Source: Paralithodes platypus
Lineage: Eukaryota; Arthropoda; Malacostraca; Decapoda; Lithodidae
Direction of reading: 5' to 3'
Assembly (NCBI GenBank): GCA_032716605.1
Contig: CM064573.1
Coordinates: forward strand, 3,481,792-3,545,791
Length of the DNA stretch: 64,000 bases
The notes under the pieces are model-generated. The model worked only from the letters and a program-made list of their open reading frames with translations, was not told where the DNA came from and made no database searches. A program made the position numbers and the translations under genes. Below, one piece after another: positions 31,926 to 43,980 of the stretch; the stretch's first letter is position 1; each line of letters begins with the position of its first letter.

Positions 31926-32525
31926 ATATTAACCTAACAGCTGTGCGATCTTGATTTCAACAGCCCGCCATGGTGAGCGAAATAGACCGGAAATCTGACC
32001 CTTAAAAAACATATGTGAAATGTACATCAGTGCTTTGGTAAACTGTGCAGTTATGGAACGGCCGGAAACTAAATTAGAGACAAAGGCATAGATGGAGGAA
32101 TAGAAACCGAAGGAGGGTAGTTTAGAAATTAAAGATTTGTGCCAGACTCTATTGAAGGCCTTCGATATGTCTAGTGCAACAGAAAAAGTCTCACCGAAGT
32201 CCCGAAAGGGACAAGAGTTAGTAAGATATGAAAGATCACCAGTAGAGCGACCCTCAAGGAAGCCATACTGGCGATCTGAGAGCAGATTATGAGAAAAGAA
32301 ATGCTTCAAGAAATTTGGAAGCAAGAATAGTTTCAAAAACTTTAGAGATACAAGAGATGAGAGCAATTGGACGATAGTTAGAGGGTTGAGAGCGGTCACC
32401 CTTCTTTGGGACAGGTTGAATGAGAGCAAACTTCCAGCAAGAAGGGAAGACGTTAGAGGAGAGACAGAGACGAAAGAGTTTGGCAGTAGGGAGGTAAATC
32501 CACAGAAGAGACGCCGTCACTTGAG
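31926..32525 (-). mobile_element. LINE-B fragment (RT core)
   Basis: Two overlapping frames on the minus strand: PTAKLFRLCLSSNVFPSCWK, PVPKKGDRSQPSNYRPI and then LSDRQYGFLEGRS, VALDISKAFNRVWHKSLI. One frameshift near 32330. It parallels 61260-62215 but lacks the TTAA-1 insertion found there. At about 32500 it is fused to the composite retroposon sequence. Confidence 0.85.
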
Positions 32526-32735
32526 ATCTAGAAAATATATAAGTAAAAGGAACAGTCGGAGTAAGCTATGGGTATGGCAGAGATCGTTCAACTCTCACTC
32601 TGATAGACCAGCCTATCACCATATGACTAGAACTCAATCCTCTCAGCATCAGCTAGGAAAAGCCCTAGAGAGCCGCCTTTGGCGGGGGGAGAGCTCCCCT
32701 ATTTCAACTCCTTTCGGTGTTGGTCACCCGCCCTC
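32500..32735 (-). repeat. Composite retroposon, 5' module
   Basis: Reverse complement of 20567-20830: ccctagagagccgcctttgg, aagctatgggtatggcagag, atctagaaaatatataagta. Here it reads into LINE-B RT sequence instead of the body seen at 20830. Confidence 0.7.
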
Positions 32736-32749
32736 ACCCCTGGTAAGGG

Positions 32750-32975
32750 TAGGGAGTTGTTGTTGTTGTTGTTGTCGTTCCCTAAGCTGCCTGGCCGAAC
32801 AGCCTCGACTCCCTAAGGAAACCCATGGCTACGGTCGGGCTTTCCCACAGAGCTCTCAAGGAGTGTAGATTATGATTGTGTGAAATGCAGTCTTCTAAGA
32901 TGTGTTTAATGGTATGGGGTGCTGTGTTACATCCTGGGCAGGTGTTGTCGACGGAGTCATCCAGTCAAAATATAT
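32750..32975 (-). mobile_element. Jockey-like LINE, 3' end fragment
   Basis: Parallels 62690-62905: (ttg)n tail, ccctaagctgcctggccgaa, ggctttcccacagagctctc, atgcagtcttctaagatgtg, acggagtcatccagtc. 5' truncated at about 32975; ORF broken. Confidence 0.85.
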
Positions 32976-33284
32976 TAGGCCTATTAGATTCATTCTTTAG
33001 CTTGGGGCCATCTGCTGTTTTGCTTTTAAAACTACTCCAGTCTTCCAGATCATACAAAATGGCATTAGAGACACATACAATAGGCCTACAGTACTTAAAT
33101 TCAGAACGGATATGCTGAATTTATGATATATTTGATATGTGTGGGCAACTGGGCATTGATGATCTTGCGGACCGTCGGACGAGTTTACCTTCATAACTTC
33201 CGTTTTCTATTGTTATGATGCGTGATCTCGGTGTTTGTCACTCTCCCGCAGTGCTTTTTAGTAATTTGACATCTTCTATCATTA
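32976..33284. other. No recognisable feature
   Basis: Non-coding; nothing supported. Confidence 0.45.
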
Positions 33285-33886
33285 TTAACCCGGCAAGTGC
33301 AGAAACACTAATAAGAGTTTTACCGCTGCGCTGCGGAACTCCATATATAATCCAAGGCCTAAAAAAAAAAAACATTTAAACCAGCCCAGTATCAATTTTT
33401 GTTTTGTTTTTTGTATTGCCCCTTGGCCATGCCAAATATCACTCCCCCCCCCCCCCCCCCCCTTCAATTATCACCTATTTTCTCTCTTATTCCCTTATTT
33501 CGTCGGTATATTTTCGTGCTATTAATATAGATTCATAAGCAAGCTGTGCTTGTATGTGCTACACAGCGAATGAAAGAAAAAGAGAGGGAACTACACGACA
33601 GTGTCGCTCCAGACGTCGTGAGAGGTGGATGTTGGCAGGCTGGCTCGCACTCGATGACTAACTCCCGATCTCATTTGCCGATTTTGACCAGCCAAACGCT
33701 GTTTCCACTTGTTTTATTGTTGTAACAGGTTAATATCTTCATAATCAACGTAAAATAGGCGCATATGGATAAGTATTAATGATATTTATGGTACGATGAT
33801 GATTTGAGTGAAGGAAACAGTCTAAATACTGTACCTCCACACAGGGAGGGGTGGCCACTACCCCACCTGCGCAGCGGAGAGGTTAA
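33285..33886 (+). mobile_element. TTAA-1 MITE, copy E
   Basis: TTAA at 33285-33288 and 33883-33886; 602 bp. Starts TTAACCCGGCAAGTGC; interior gccatgccaaatatcactcc, a C run (33445-33462), tcacctattttctctcttat, a GA-rich stretch and ttgaccagccaaacgctg; other end reversed TTAACCTCTCCGCTGCGC. The most diverged complete copy. Confidence 0.8.
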
Positions 33887-34421
33887 GAGCAGTGGGGGTC
33901 TCAGGGTGGCAGCCCCTATGTTAGATCAGGTTGTCAGGTTAGGGTAATGATAATACTGTAGTCATCAAGGGAGGCGCGAGGCGGGTGAGTTACGTGAGTG
34001 TCACTGTTTACGTCCACGAGTATCCCCGCTAGGCGGTGTTCACGCTCGACGAAAGGCCCTAATCTAAAGAATTACCGGCATTAGGCCTAGCCCTATTCGG
34101 AAAATATATCGGTTAAATTACACGCAAACGTAACTACTTGTGTAATGTAAACAAAGCGACGATAGCCTAAGCCCACTAACTGTATTGTCATCTCTATACA
34201 GTAAGTGACAAGTACAGGTATACATAAAGGCTTGGGAAGGATCTAGGCAAGTATCTGGGCGTACGGTCGTGCGCTAGCGGTTATGTTCCCGTCTATTTTT
34301 TCTGCTGGCAATATATATGATGATGCCAATAAGTCATGGGGGGGTGACTCGGTGCCTAATATTGTGTCCCACAGCAGTCAAAATAGACGGGAAAATTATT
34401 GAGTACTGTATAACTTTATTT
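33887..34421. other. Mostly unassigned; one small hairpin element
   Basis: 34287-34396 begins ttcccgtctattttttctgc tgg and ends with its complement (ccacagcagtcaaaatagac ggga), about 20-bp arms, a short foldback element. The rest shows nothing I recognise. Confidence 0.55.
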
Positions 34422-35227
34422 GATAATTCTAGGGAATAGGCTCGCAGCCTTATTATAAATAATTTATTAAGGACAATATAGGTCTATGGAATCCTTATAC
34501 TGTACTCATGTATAATCCACTGTGGGAGAATAATTTTGATCACATTTATAAAACCCGATATAAATAGAAAAAACGCCCATTCTAATCAATCTCAGCTCTT
34601 TCGGACATCCTCACTGTTTACAAACGCCTTCTTTAACCCTTGTCTAGCGGGGGGTCTGTGGCCGTTTTGGGCCTTTTCAGGCCATTCTGACTGCTATATC
34701 AACCATCAGCATGAAAGGAACTGTATTGTGCCAAAAACTAGGCGGAAATCGCTACACAATGACACCACATACAGCTACGTAGCACTCGTGGAGCCCTGAC
34801 AGTGTTACCTCAAAGATGGAAGTTTAGCTGATTTTGCTACATTGTTCACTTTTCGCTAACTATTGGTCACACTGTCATCCACCCGTGCGGTGGGGGAACT
34901 GGAGTTAGTGTGGGCCGGGAGGCCACAGATGTCGGACGTATGGTTCATTACTGTTCCACCCATTTTCACTCGATATTCACCCATTTTTCACCCAGTTTCT
35001 TTCACTCGACCTAAGTCGAGCGCCGCTAGTAAAGGGTTAAGCAATATAATCGATATTTACCCCCTGCTGGCAACATAGATGACGATTTCAATAATTCATG
35101 GGGGGGGGGGGAGGGGCTTTCGTGTATCCCATATTGGAATTATAACTAAGACCATGAACACACTAATTTCTCAAAATCTGGAGGAAAAAACGAAAAATAA
35201 GGGTGCGAGCCTATTCCCTATAATTCT
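34422..35227. mobile_element. TIR element (ATAATTCTAGGGAATAGGCT ends)
   Basis: The left end ataattctagggaataggct cgcagccttatt is mirrored at the right end (aataagggtgcgagcctatt ccctataattcta). About 30-bp imperfect TIRs. It contains TTAA-6 at 34633-35040 and its right end abuts the tail of RTE copy 2. Confidence 0.65.
34633..35040 (+). mobile_element. TTAA-6 MITE
   Basis: TTAA at 34633-34636 and 35037-35040. Ends TTAACCCTTGTCTAGCGGG and, reversed, TTAACCCTTTACTAGCGGC. 408 bp, no transposase. Confidence 0.8.
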
Positions 35228-37703
35228 ATCTATCTATTGCCTGACGCCGTGATCCCCGAAGGGGTGGCCACGAACGAACCGCCCCCATGCACCTCTGTCC
35301 CCAGTCAGTCGACGCCCCTCCCCCCAACCAGCACCGCCCTCGTTCATGTACTTCCTCACTCCATCCTTCCACCTCATATTCGGTCTACCTCTCCCTCTCT
35401 GTCCCTCCACCTCGCTCTCGTACACCCTCTTAGTCATTCTCTCGCTTTCCATACGTTCCATATGGCCGAACCATCTCAAGTTGTTCCTTTTCACACTTTC
35501 CAGCACATATATCTCCACACCACACCTCCTTCTTACTTCCTCATTAGTCTGTCTATCCCTCCATGTAACTCCGCACGCACTCCTTAAGTAATTCATTTCC
35601 ACTGCTCTCACTCTTGGTCTGAGTCTCTCAACCAACGTCCATGCTTCGCTTCCATAAGTCAGTGTCGGGATTACCACACTGTCATGCAAGGACTTCTTCA
35701 CTTCCATACTGACCACCCTATTTCTTGTTACTGCTTTTAGCGTTCCTACAACCCTCTTCCCCTGTTGTACCCTCTCCCGCACTTCTTCATCCATAGTTCC
35801 ATCTTTTCTCAACACACTGCCCAGATCCTTAAAAGAGTTGACGATCTCCATAGCCTGACCGTTCAGCTTCACCTCACACTCTGTGACTTCACCCCTTTCG
35901 AAGACCATAACCTTGCTCTTCCCCGTATTTACCTTCAGATTCTGTTTTTCGCACACTGTTCCAAACTCATTTATCAGACCCTGCAACTCCCATTCATTAT
36001 CACTCATCAGAACTGTATCATCCGCAAACAGCAGTATAGGTAGCTTCCACTCAATTTCCTCCCTTTTCAGCGATACACCAACATCCACTGCTCTTGATAG
36101 TATTTCTTTCATGACTCCATCCATATATACAGTAAACAACCACGGGGACATCACACACCCCTGTTTCAAACCAACATTCAGGTCAAAGAACTCGCTCTGC
36201 TCACTCTCCACACGTACTGCCGCCTTTGCACCCTCATACATGCTCTTCGCTGCTTTCAGCAACTTGCCCTCTACTCCGTATATTCTTAGTACTTTCCACA
36301 AACCTTCTCTATCCACTCTGTCATAGGCCTTCTCCAAGTCCATAAAGGCAACATACACCTTTTGTTTCTTCTCCAGATACTTCTCCACAACACAATTCAG
36401 GGTAAAAATCTGATCTACACATCCTCTTCCCTTCCTAAAACCTCCCTGCTCGTCGCCTATCCATTTCTCCGTTCTCACTCTCACTCTCTCAATCACTACC
36501 CTACTGTATACCTTCCCTACTATGCTTAGAAGACATATTCCTCGGTGGTTACCACACACTCCTCTTTCCCCTTTGCCCTTATATAGGGGGACTATTATGC
36601 CAGTCTTCCAGTCATCGGGTGCACTCCCCTTCTCCCATGCTAGTTTGCACATTTTCCATACCCATTCTATCACTATCTCACCACCATACCTCAACATTTC
36701 CCCACACACTCCATCTGTTCCTGGTGCTTTCCCCAACTTCACTCTTTTCATGGCTTCCAACACTTCTGACCTCCTGATCCCCACCTCCTCCTCCACTACT
36801 TCTCTTCTTCTCCCTCCCATACCATATCCAGCTATGTTTGCTGGCTCTTCATTCCTTACATTTAGCAACTCACTGAAGTACTCCCTCCATCTTTCGACTC
36901 TCTCTTGCTTCTCGGCTAGCATTCTCCCATTCTTATCTTTCACACCCTTACTGTTTCCCTTGCTACCTTCCCTAACTTTCTTGACTTCTTTCCAGAACAG
37001 TTTCTTACTCTCCCTCCATTTTACACTCAGATTCCTTCCAAATTCCTCATCTACTCTTCTCTTACTTTCCTTCACTACTCTCTTCACCACCCTCTTACTC
37101 TCCACGTACCTCGCTCATTTCTGTCTCTCGGAATCTTCATTCCCTCTACTACCCAACCACTCTCTATATGCTTTCTTCTTTTCTTCCACAGCTATTCTTA
37201 CCTCTTCTGTCCACCATGCTGTACCTTTCACTCCCCTCCTTCTTCTCCTCACTCCACACACCTCCTCACATGCTGCACAGATCTCATCCTTAAACACCTT
37301 GCTCATCTCCTCCACTTCCTCCATAACTTCCAGGTCGAACCCACCTAGTCGTCTTTCCACTGCTCTCCTGTACTCCTCCCTGACTTCCTCCTCCTGCAAC
37401 CTCTCCACCCTCCTCACCATTCCACCCTCCTCTCGCCTCCCTCCAGCTCTCCTCACCCACTTCTTTTGTATCCTAACCTTAGCTACCACTACATAATGAT
37501 CAGACAGACCCCCTCCAATACCCCTATACACCCTAGCATCCATCACAGATTTCTTCATTCGTTCATCCACACATACATAATCAATCAATGACTTTCGTTC
37601 CACCACTGTCTTATCCTTCATCGTCAACATCCGTTTCCACGTGTACCTGTGGATCATTCTGTGTCGGAAGAAGGTGTTGGCTATCCACAGCATCCTCCCC
37701 ACA
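35225..37703 (-). mobile_element. RTE copy 2, 3' three-quarters
   Basis: A minus-strand frame of 623 codons (35234-37105) holds the entire RT and C-terminal domain: GKAPGTDGVCGEML, GICLLSIVGK, FMDLEKAYDRVD, GLKQGCVMSPWLF, FADDTVLMS and LRWFGHMERM. Upstream, 37115-37703 encodes the end of the endonuclease (SDHYVVV) but meets a TGA where copy 1 has CGA (RQKRAR). The tail on plus is tctatctatctattgcctga. The 5' quarter is at 40219-40947, separated by a CR1-type LINE. Confidence 0.92.
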
Positions 37704-40218
37704 CAGAGGATATGATTCAGTCGTTGAGAAGATTGCTTTTAAGGAAAAATTGATTGATCTTGGTAGGAGATTTCAACTGTAGTGAGGTTGATTGGGAATC
37801 GGGAGATGCAGGGCCAAATCAGAGATCTTGGGGAAGTCGGCTAGTGGAGTTGGTTACGGAAAATGTACTTGCACAACATGTGAAGGAAAATACAAGAATG
37901 AGGGGTAATAACGAACCTTCTAAACTCGATCTGATTTTTACAAAAGATCCTCACGAAATTAGTGATATAAACTATCTATGTCCTGTAGGTAAAAGTGATC
38001 ACCTATTACTAAAATGGAAGTTGACCTCGAGTAATGCCAATAGATTAGACAATAGCTACATAAATGACAGATTAAATTATAGTAAAGCTGATTATGTATC
38101 CTTGAAAAGATATTTAGAGGGATTAGATTGGGATCTTATTTTTAAGGAACAGGACGTACAAGGTAAATATAGTAGATTCCTCAAAATTTATAGAGTAGGA
38201 ACCAATCTGTTTGTCCCAAGATATAAAACTGGAAATTTTACTAAGCAGAAAGATTGGTTTAATTTGAAATGCAAAAGAGCTTTGGGTAGGCGTGATGCAG
38301 CTTGGGCTAGATTAAGAAGAAGGAACACTGAGAGTAATCGGAATAAATATAAACAGGAGAGGAATAGATATGTTAACATAATTAGGCAAGTTAAAATGAA
38401 CTATGAGAAGAACATAGTAAATAAATGTGAAAGTGACCCTAGATTGTTTTATAAATATATAAACAGTAAGTTGAAGGTAAAGAAACAAATTACTAAATTA
38501 AGAGTTGATGCTAGGACGTATGAAAATGTATCGGACATGTGTGAGGTAATGAATAACAAATTGGGGTCAGTTTTTACTAGAGAGGAAGGTTTTGACGAAC
38601 CACAGGCGGGAGTACTGGAGAGTGGTCTTAGTAAGATTGAAATAACTAGAGATGAGCTGTTATCTGCGATGAGAGGACTTGAAGTAAGGAAAGCTATGGG
38701 ACCGGATGAAGTGTCTGCCTGGGTTTTAAAGGAGTGTGCAGAGCAATTAGTGGAGCCAGTGAGGGACATAATTCAAGCTTCCTTAGATAAAGGACAGGTT
38801 CCTGTTGAATGGAAAAGAGCTAATATCATTCCGATATACAAGAATGGAAACCCTGAGGACCCTCTAAACTATAGACCAGTTTCACTTACTAGTATTGTAT
38901 GCAAGATTTGTGAAAAGCTAATTAGGAAGAGATGGATGAAAATGTTGGAGAGAAAGAAGATAATAACCCCAAAGCAATTTGGATTCAGAGAAGGGACATC
39001 TTGTGTTACCAGTTTGCTATGTTATTACAGTAGGGTGATAGATGTACTCCAAGAAAGAGGCGTGTCTACTTAGACCTTTCCAAAGCATTCGATAAGGTAC
39101 CACATAAGAGATTGTTATCTAAGCTTGAGACGCTAGGATGTGTCAGGGGGAGTTTGCTGAAATGGATGGAGAGCTATCTAACATATAGGGAAATGAGGAC
39201 CAACATTAGAGGAACTTACTCATCGTGGCGGAAAGTTGAGAGTGGTGTGCCGCAGGGATCTGTGTTGGCACCTCTCATGTTCCTTATGTACGTGAATGAC
39301 CTGCCGATAGGCATAAATTCCTACATGTCAATGTTTGCAGATGACGTAAAAATTATGAGACAAATAACAAATACAAGTTGTTGTGAGGAGTAGTTGTGAG
39401 GAGCTGCAAGGGGATTTAGATAGAATATATGAATGGAGCACCAAGTGGAAAATGAAATTTAATATAAGTAAATGCCATGTGTTAAATATGGGAAGAAGTG
39501 TGAATAGACCAAATTGGGAGTACAGGATGGGAGATAATATAATTAGCAAGGCCGAAAAAGAAAAGGATTTAGGGTTGACTATACAAGATAATTTGTCGCC
39601 AGAGAAACATATTAACAAGCTCTTTAGCGGAATGTATGCAATGGCCGGGAATATGAAAGTTGCTCTGAACTACTTGGATGAGACCATGGTAGCGAAAATT
39701 ATGAAGAGTACTGTATGATTAGACCAAAATTGGAGTATGCAGCAGTGGTGTGGTCCCCGCATCTAAAGAAGCATATTCACAAGTTAGAAAGAATCCAGAG
39801 AGCAGTTACTAGATTGGTTCCAAGTCTCAGAGAACTGCCATATGAAGGGAGGCTAGACAAATTAAATCTACCAAGTTTAAAAGAGAGGAGAGAGAGGGGA
39901 GACATGATAATGATGTACAAATGCACCCGGGGGCTGGAGAGGCTGGATAGGGAGGATATGTTAATTATGGATACAGGAATAACTAGAGGCCACAGCTACA
40001 AAGTAAAAAGACCTACCTGCAAGAACGATATCAGGAAGTTTAGCTTCCCCTATAGATGTATTGACAAATGGAATGGGCTGGAGGAGGAGGTGGTAGGGGC
40101 AAGGAACATCCATATTTTCAAGAAAAAATTGGATAAAAAGTAGACTGAGAGACGGGACAACACGAGCTTAGCTCAACTCCTGTAAACTACAATTAGGTAA
40201 ATACAATTAGGTAAATAC
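37704..40218 (+). mobile_element. CR1-type LINE inserted in RTE copy 2
   Basis: Frames: 37754-39073 (endonuclease end GDFNCSEVDWE, SDHLLLKW; RT KAMGPDEVSAWVLK, NYRPVSLTSIVCK, KQFGFREGTSC), then after a frameshift LDLSKAFDKVPHKRL, ESGVPQGSVLAPL and MFADDVKIM (about 39331), then after further shifts KCHVLNMG and EYAAVVWSPHLKKHIHKLER. Breaks near 39070, 39390 and a TGA at 39716-39718. It ends with two units of caattaggtaaatac, a short tandem 3' end as in CR1/L2-type elements. Inserted between ccccacaca and tacgtccac of the RTE endonuclease with no clear target duplication; 5' truncated. Confidence 0.88.
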
Positions 40219-40947
40219 ATACGTCCACAAGTGCACTACCATTCCCATTCACCTCTGATGGTACCCCCCACCCTCCCACCACTCCCTCAACTTTCCTATC
40301 ACCCACCTTACCATTCACATCCCCAATCAGAAATATTCTTCCGTTCTTGTCAAACTTCTCCAGGCACGCCTCCACATTCATCCAGAACTCCTCTTTCTTT
40401 CTTTCAAGTATATCCTCTGTCGGGTCATACACGCATACAATCACCCACGTTTGTATTCCTACTTTCATTCTCACCCACACAATCCTTGAACCCACAGACC
40501 CATACTCTCTTACACATTCCTTCCATTTGCTACTTACAAACAAACATGCACCTTCTCTCGCTGTTCCTTCACTCACTCCAGCACACACACCCATTCCACA
40601 CTCCCACTCTCTCACATCTGAACCTTTCCATTTGGTCTCTGTCATTCCACATACATCCAGCCTGGCATTTACTAACACTTCCAGAACCTCTCTCTCTTTT
40701 GTGCCATCATTCATGCCACTAACATTCCACGTAGCCATTCTCAGAATGTCCGAAGGCATGTCCTTAGTCGGTCGTGGTTTGTCAACGTTGGTTCCGTCCG
40801 CATCCGAGGCTGTTCGTTCGTTTTTCTTTGCTTAGATATTTTTTCCGGGTGGGGGTCGCAAGCCCACCGACCCAACCTCTTTAGTCGCCTCTTACGACAC
40901 GCAGAAGGCACGTGGGGCATATTCTATTCCCTAACCCCCAGGGGGGA
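40219..40947 (-). mobile_element. RTE copy 2, 5' quarter
   Basis: The minus strand starts at the tcccccctgggggttagg end, has the ATG at 40759 (MPSDILRMATWNVSGMN) and continues through GDVNGKVGD to VDVC, where it is cut. It does not have the one-base deletion that breaks copy 1 near 17655. Confidence 0.92.
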
Positions 40948-41674
40948 TATAATTACCCTTTATTTTAATACCACAAATTTTTGTGATTTGTGATATAGCC
41001 TATTTGAAGATAAATATGGAATCTATATGCTCTAAAGATCATATGAAAATTTGTTTTAACCCTCGGCAAAACCTAATAAAAAAGTATGGTACTAAAATGT
41101 CTTTCATAACAAGGTTGTCAATATGGTACTTCCAGTTATCGACAGCTCTAAAGATCATATGGAAATGTGTTTTAAACCTCGGAAAAACCTAACATAAAAG
41201 TATGCGATAATCTTCAAGGACACTACATCCGCCTTATTAGAAATAATTTATTAGGGAAAAGAGGGACCAATAGACTCGCCATATTTTTCTCATTATAGTC
41301 CGCATGGAGGAATTTCGTTATCGACACTTGAAAAAACCCGGTTACACCGAAAAATACCACAAAAATAATAAGTCCCGACCGTAAACAAAGCATTGCGTAC
41401 AATGAATCCTTCGACTTGACCTCCTTCTCCTTCTTCTTGTTTTGAAAGATGCGGTGAGTGCAATTCACCCAATAAATGGTGTGAGCGTTAGTCACAAAAA
41501 CTAAATACCGGCAACCTGTTTTTGCCCCCTTAGGGCCCTTACAGATCTACATATATGAGGATGACAATAAATCAAAGGGGGGTGAGGGGGGCAACACCCC
41601 CCCCTCAACCCATCGTGTATCCAATGTACCCCACAATTTCCCTTACCTACTGTAAAAGCGCAATTCACCCAAAT
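40948..41674. other. Unassigned, with weak repeat traces
   Basis: 41030-41060 and 41140-41170 share tctaaagatcatatg.aaat, repeated again at 43317-43340; an old dispersed repeat. 41545-41640 resembles 35060-35140 (gatgac...aat.catgggggg). No gene. Confidence 0.5.
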
Positions 41675-42165
41675 AGGGGAGGTGTGGCAGAGTGGTCTTG
41701 CCACTGGACTGGTAATCCAATGGACCCGGGTTCGAATCCCAATATGTCAATGGCAAGATATTATTGGGATGGAATTTGTGCTGTACCTAGTTTCAGTGCA
41801 TTACCACAGCACACCGAAATGCCAAAACAAAATACCCTCATTGTTCCCTGATTAAATAGCACTGTATGAATATTCCCATATTCAAAATATGCTACAGGGG
41901 GGGGAATGCCTAGTGAGTTAATTGCTCAATAGGTGGCGTTCTGAGAGTGAGGGTCCGAGCCTGGGGAGTGAGACTGTGAAGCACGGGGGCGAAGCAGCTT
42001 CAGAGATGGAGTTGGGTTCAAGCCGTAAGTAGGTGCTTCGCATGTCTCCCTCCCTAGACTGGAACAAGACCTCACGGGCCTCACCGTGTTCAGCGGTAGA
42101 GTGTAAAGGCTATCAGCCTATGCCCGAGAAGAAGTAGTTGGAATATTGAAAAAACAAAAAAATGG
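41675..42165 (+). repeat. Long tRNA-derived SINE (tRNA-Thr-like head)
   Basis: Head AGGGGAGGTGTGGCAGAGTG, loop CTGGTAA (anticodon position GGT) and GGGTTCGAATCCC, all at 41675-41745. A body of about 400 bases follows (atgaatattcccatattcaa aatatgct, ctggaacaagacctcacggg, tcagcctatgcccgagaaga) and a short A-rich tail. The second copy is at 59546-60110 (minus). Thr-GGT is not a usual eukaryotic tRNA, which supports SINE over gene. Confidence 0.8.
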
Positions 42166-42581
42166 CGCAATTTTACGCTGTATGTTCAGATTGATAGATA
42201 ATGGGTAAGTTTATGCAAATCCTCCACTCAAACCATGCAAAACAACTATGAAACACTATATTCCTTGAAGAAAAAAACAAAAAACATGGTAAATAAGGCC
42301 GATGTAGTCTCGTTGAACGTTACCAACACTGTAGACTTCATCGACCTTTCTTTCGCCTTCGTATTATCGACAGCCAATATTTTTTTTTTTTTTACTAAGG
42401 GATTAGCCTAGTACCCAACCAGCGGGGGTGTGGGGGCGGCAGGCCCCACCCATAATACTAGGATAGGTTAGGTTAGGTTAATGTCTTTTCAAATCATAGC
42501 CCTCCCCACTATCGGAGGGGGGTGGAGGGGGTTGTCTAAACATCGATCGAAAATGGGGAAAAAAAAATCAAAAATTTCTAA
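42166..42581. other. Unassigned; short TTAGG-type array
   Basis: 42463-42480 carries aggataggttaggttaggtt, a few units of the arthropod telomere motif within ordinary sequence. Nothing else identified. Confidence 0.5.
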
Positions 42582-43200
42582 TTAACCCGGGAACTGCGGG
42601 AAGACTCTTAAGAGTTCCCCCGGCAGACTGCGGGAAGACTCTTAAGAGTCAGAGAAAAAAAAAAATAAACTTTAATTAAACATAACAAAATAAAAAAACA
42701 AAAATAAATTGTTTGCCCCTGGGCCATGCAAAATATCACTCCTCTACCTCCCCTCCTTCCCCACTTTTCTCCCCTCTTTCAGTTATCACCTATTTTCCCT
42801 GTTATTCCCTTATTCTGAGGTATATTTTCATGCTAACATTAGCGAGTTGCAAGCAGGGCATTGTCATCACTGTTAGCAAGCGAGTGCAAGAGAGAGAGAG
42901 AGAGTATCGATCGACAGTGTCTCTCCAGCCTCGGGGGAAATTGGCGGGAAAGGAGGTTGCCTCACCCATACATTATGTAACTCCCGCCCTGTATCGCCGA
43001 TTTTGACCATCCAAACGCTGTTTTCACTTGTTTTATTGTTGTAACAGGTTAATACCTTTATAATCAACCTATAATAGGTGCATATGGATAAGTATTAATG
43101 CTATTTATGGTAAAATGAATATTTTAGTGATGGAAACAGCTCAAATACATGCGCACAGGCAGAGGTGTCTAATTACCCCCATGCGCACTTCTGAGGTTAA
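42582..43200 (+). mobile_element. TTAA-1 MITE, copy B
   Basis: TTAA at 42582-42585 and 43197-43200; 619 bp and the cleanest full copy. Starts TTAACCCGGGAACTGCGGG, has two direct copies containing gactcttaagagt, then aaataaactttaattaaac (the empty site for TTAA-2), gggccatgcaaaatatcact, (GA)n at 42890-42904 and the end reversed TTAACCTCAGAAGTGCGC. Confidence 0.88.
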
Positions 43201-43535
43201 AGACAATCACTATAGCCTATATTGATGCAAATGAAAAAAATTAAAGTATAACTAAATAAGTTGGTCACCAATTATATTGCAATACAGTATTTGAAAACAA
43301 ATATGGATTTTATATGCTCTAAACATCTTATGAAAATGGGTTTTAAGCCTCGGCCAAACCTAATAAAAATATATGGTACTAAAATGGAAATTTTTCGTAA
43401 CATGGTTGTCAATACCTTCCTATAGACGGCACCGATTCGTACACACGCCATTTTCACCTGTCTCCCGAGGTCTTTCCACCAGCTTTTTAGTCAACACTAA
43501 CTCCACCTGCCTATCATCGAAACTACAGGTGTTCA

Positions 43536-43769
43536 TTTCCTAGTATCCCACGTACTGAGTACTATGAATCCGCTGTTGCTGGCATGCAAGGGCTAGTTTA
43601 GTATCCCACGTACTGGGTACTATGAATCCGCTGTTGCTGGCATGCAAGGGCTAGTTTAGTATCCCACGTACTGGGTACTATGAATCCGCTGTTGCTGGCA
43701 TGCAAGGGCTAGTTTAGTATCCCACGTACTGGGTACTATGAATCCGCTATTGCTGGCATGCAAGGGTTA
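43536..43769 (+). repeat. 58-bp tandem repeat, first block
   Basis: Unit gtatcccacgtactgggtac tatgaatccgctgttgctgg catgcaagggctagttta (58 bp), four copies here. It resumes at 43981 after an inserted MITE. The preceding 43201-43535 shows no feature. Confidence 0.9.
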
Positions 43770-43980
43770 AGCCGGTATCACACGAGCGCCTTTTCCCTCA
43801 CCATTTATCCTACACACTGGTCTGGCAGCTTATGAGGTCAACATTTAAAATATTTCGGTCACCTAAGTTCTTCTATCATCAGTCTAGTTTCCGATACCAG
43901 TGCAAAATATTCCAGAAATGTTGCCAGAAAAATGTTGATTATCGAATGTTGACTATAAAAGCTCTCGTGTGATACCGGCA
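43770..43980. mobile_element. PIF/Harbinger-type MITE with TTA duplication
   Basis: TIRs GCCGGTATCACACGAG at both ends (43771-43786 and inverted near 43964-43979), flanked by TTA at 43767-43769 and 43981-43983. 211 bp; interrupts the 58-bp tandem array, where the undisturbed unit reads gggctagtttag. TTA target duplications fit PIF/Harbinger. Confidence 0.8.

Noticed and set aside
32386..32868. 160-codon plus-strand protein
   Set aside because: Spans three unrelated repeat fragments (LINE-B, composite retroposon, Jockey-like tail) in antisense; chance opening.
36522..37496. 324-codon plus-strand open frame
   Set aside because: It is the antisense shadow of the RTE RT frame on the minus strand; composition is low-complexity Ser/Pro/Leu and has no motif.
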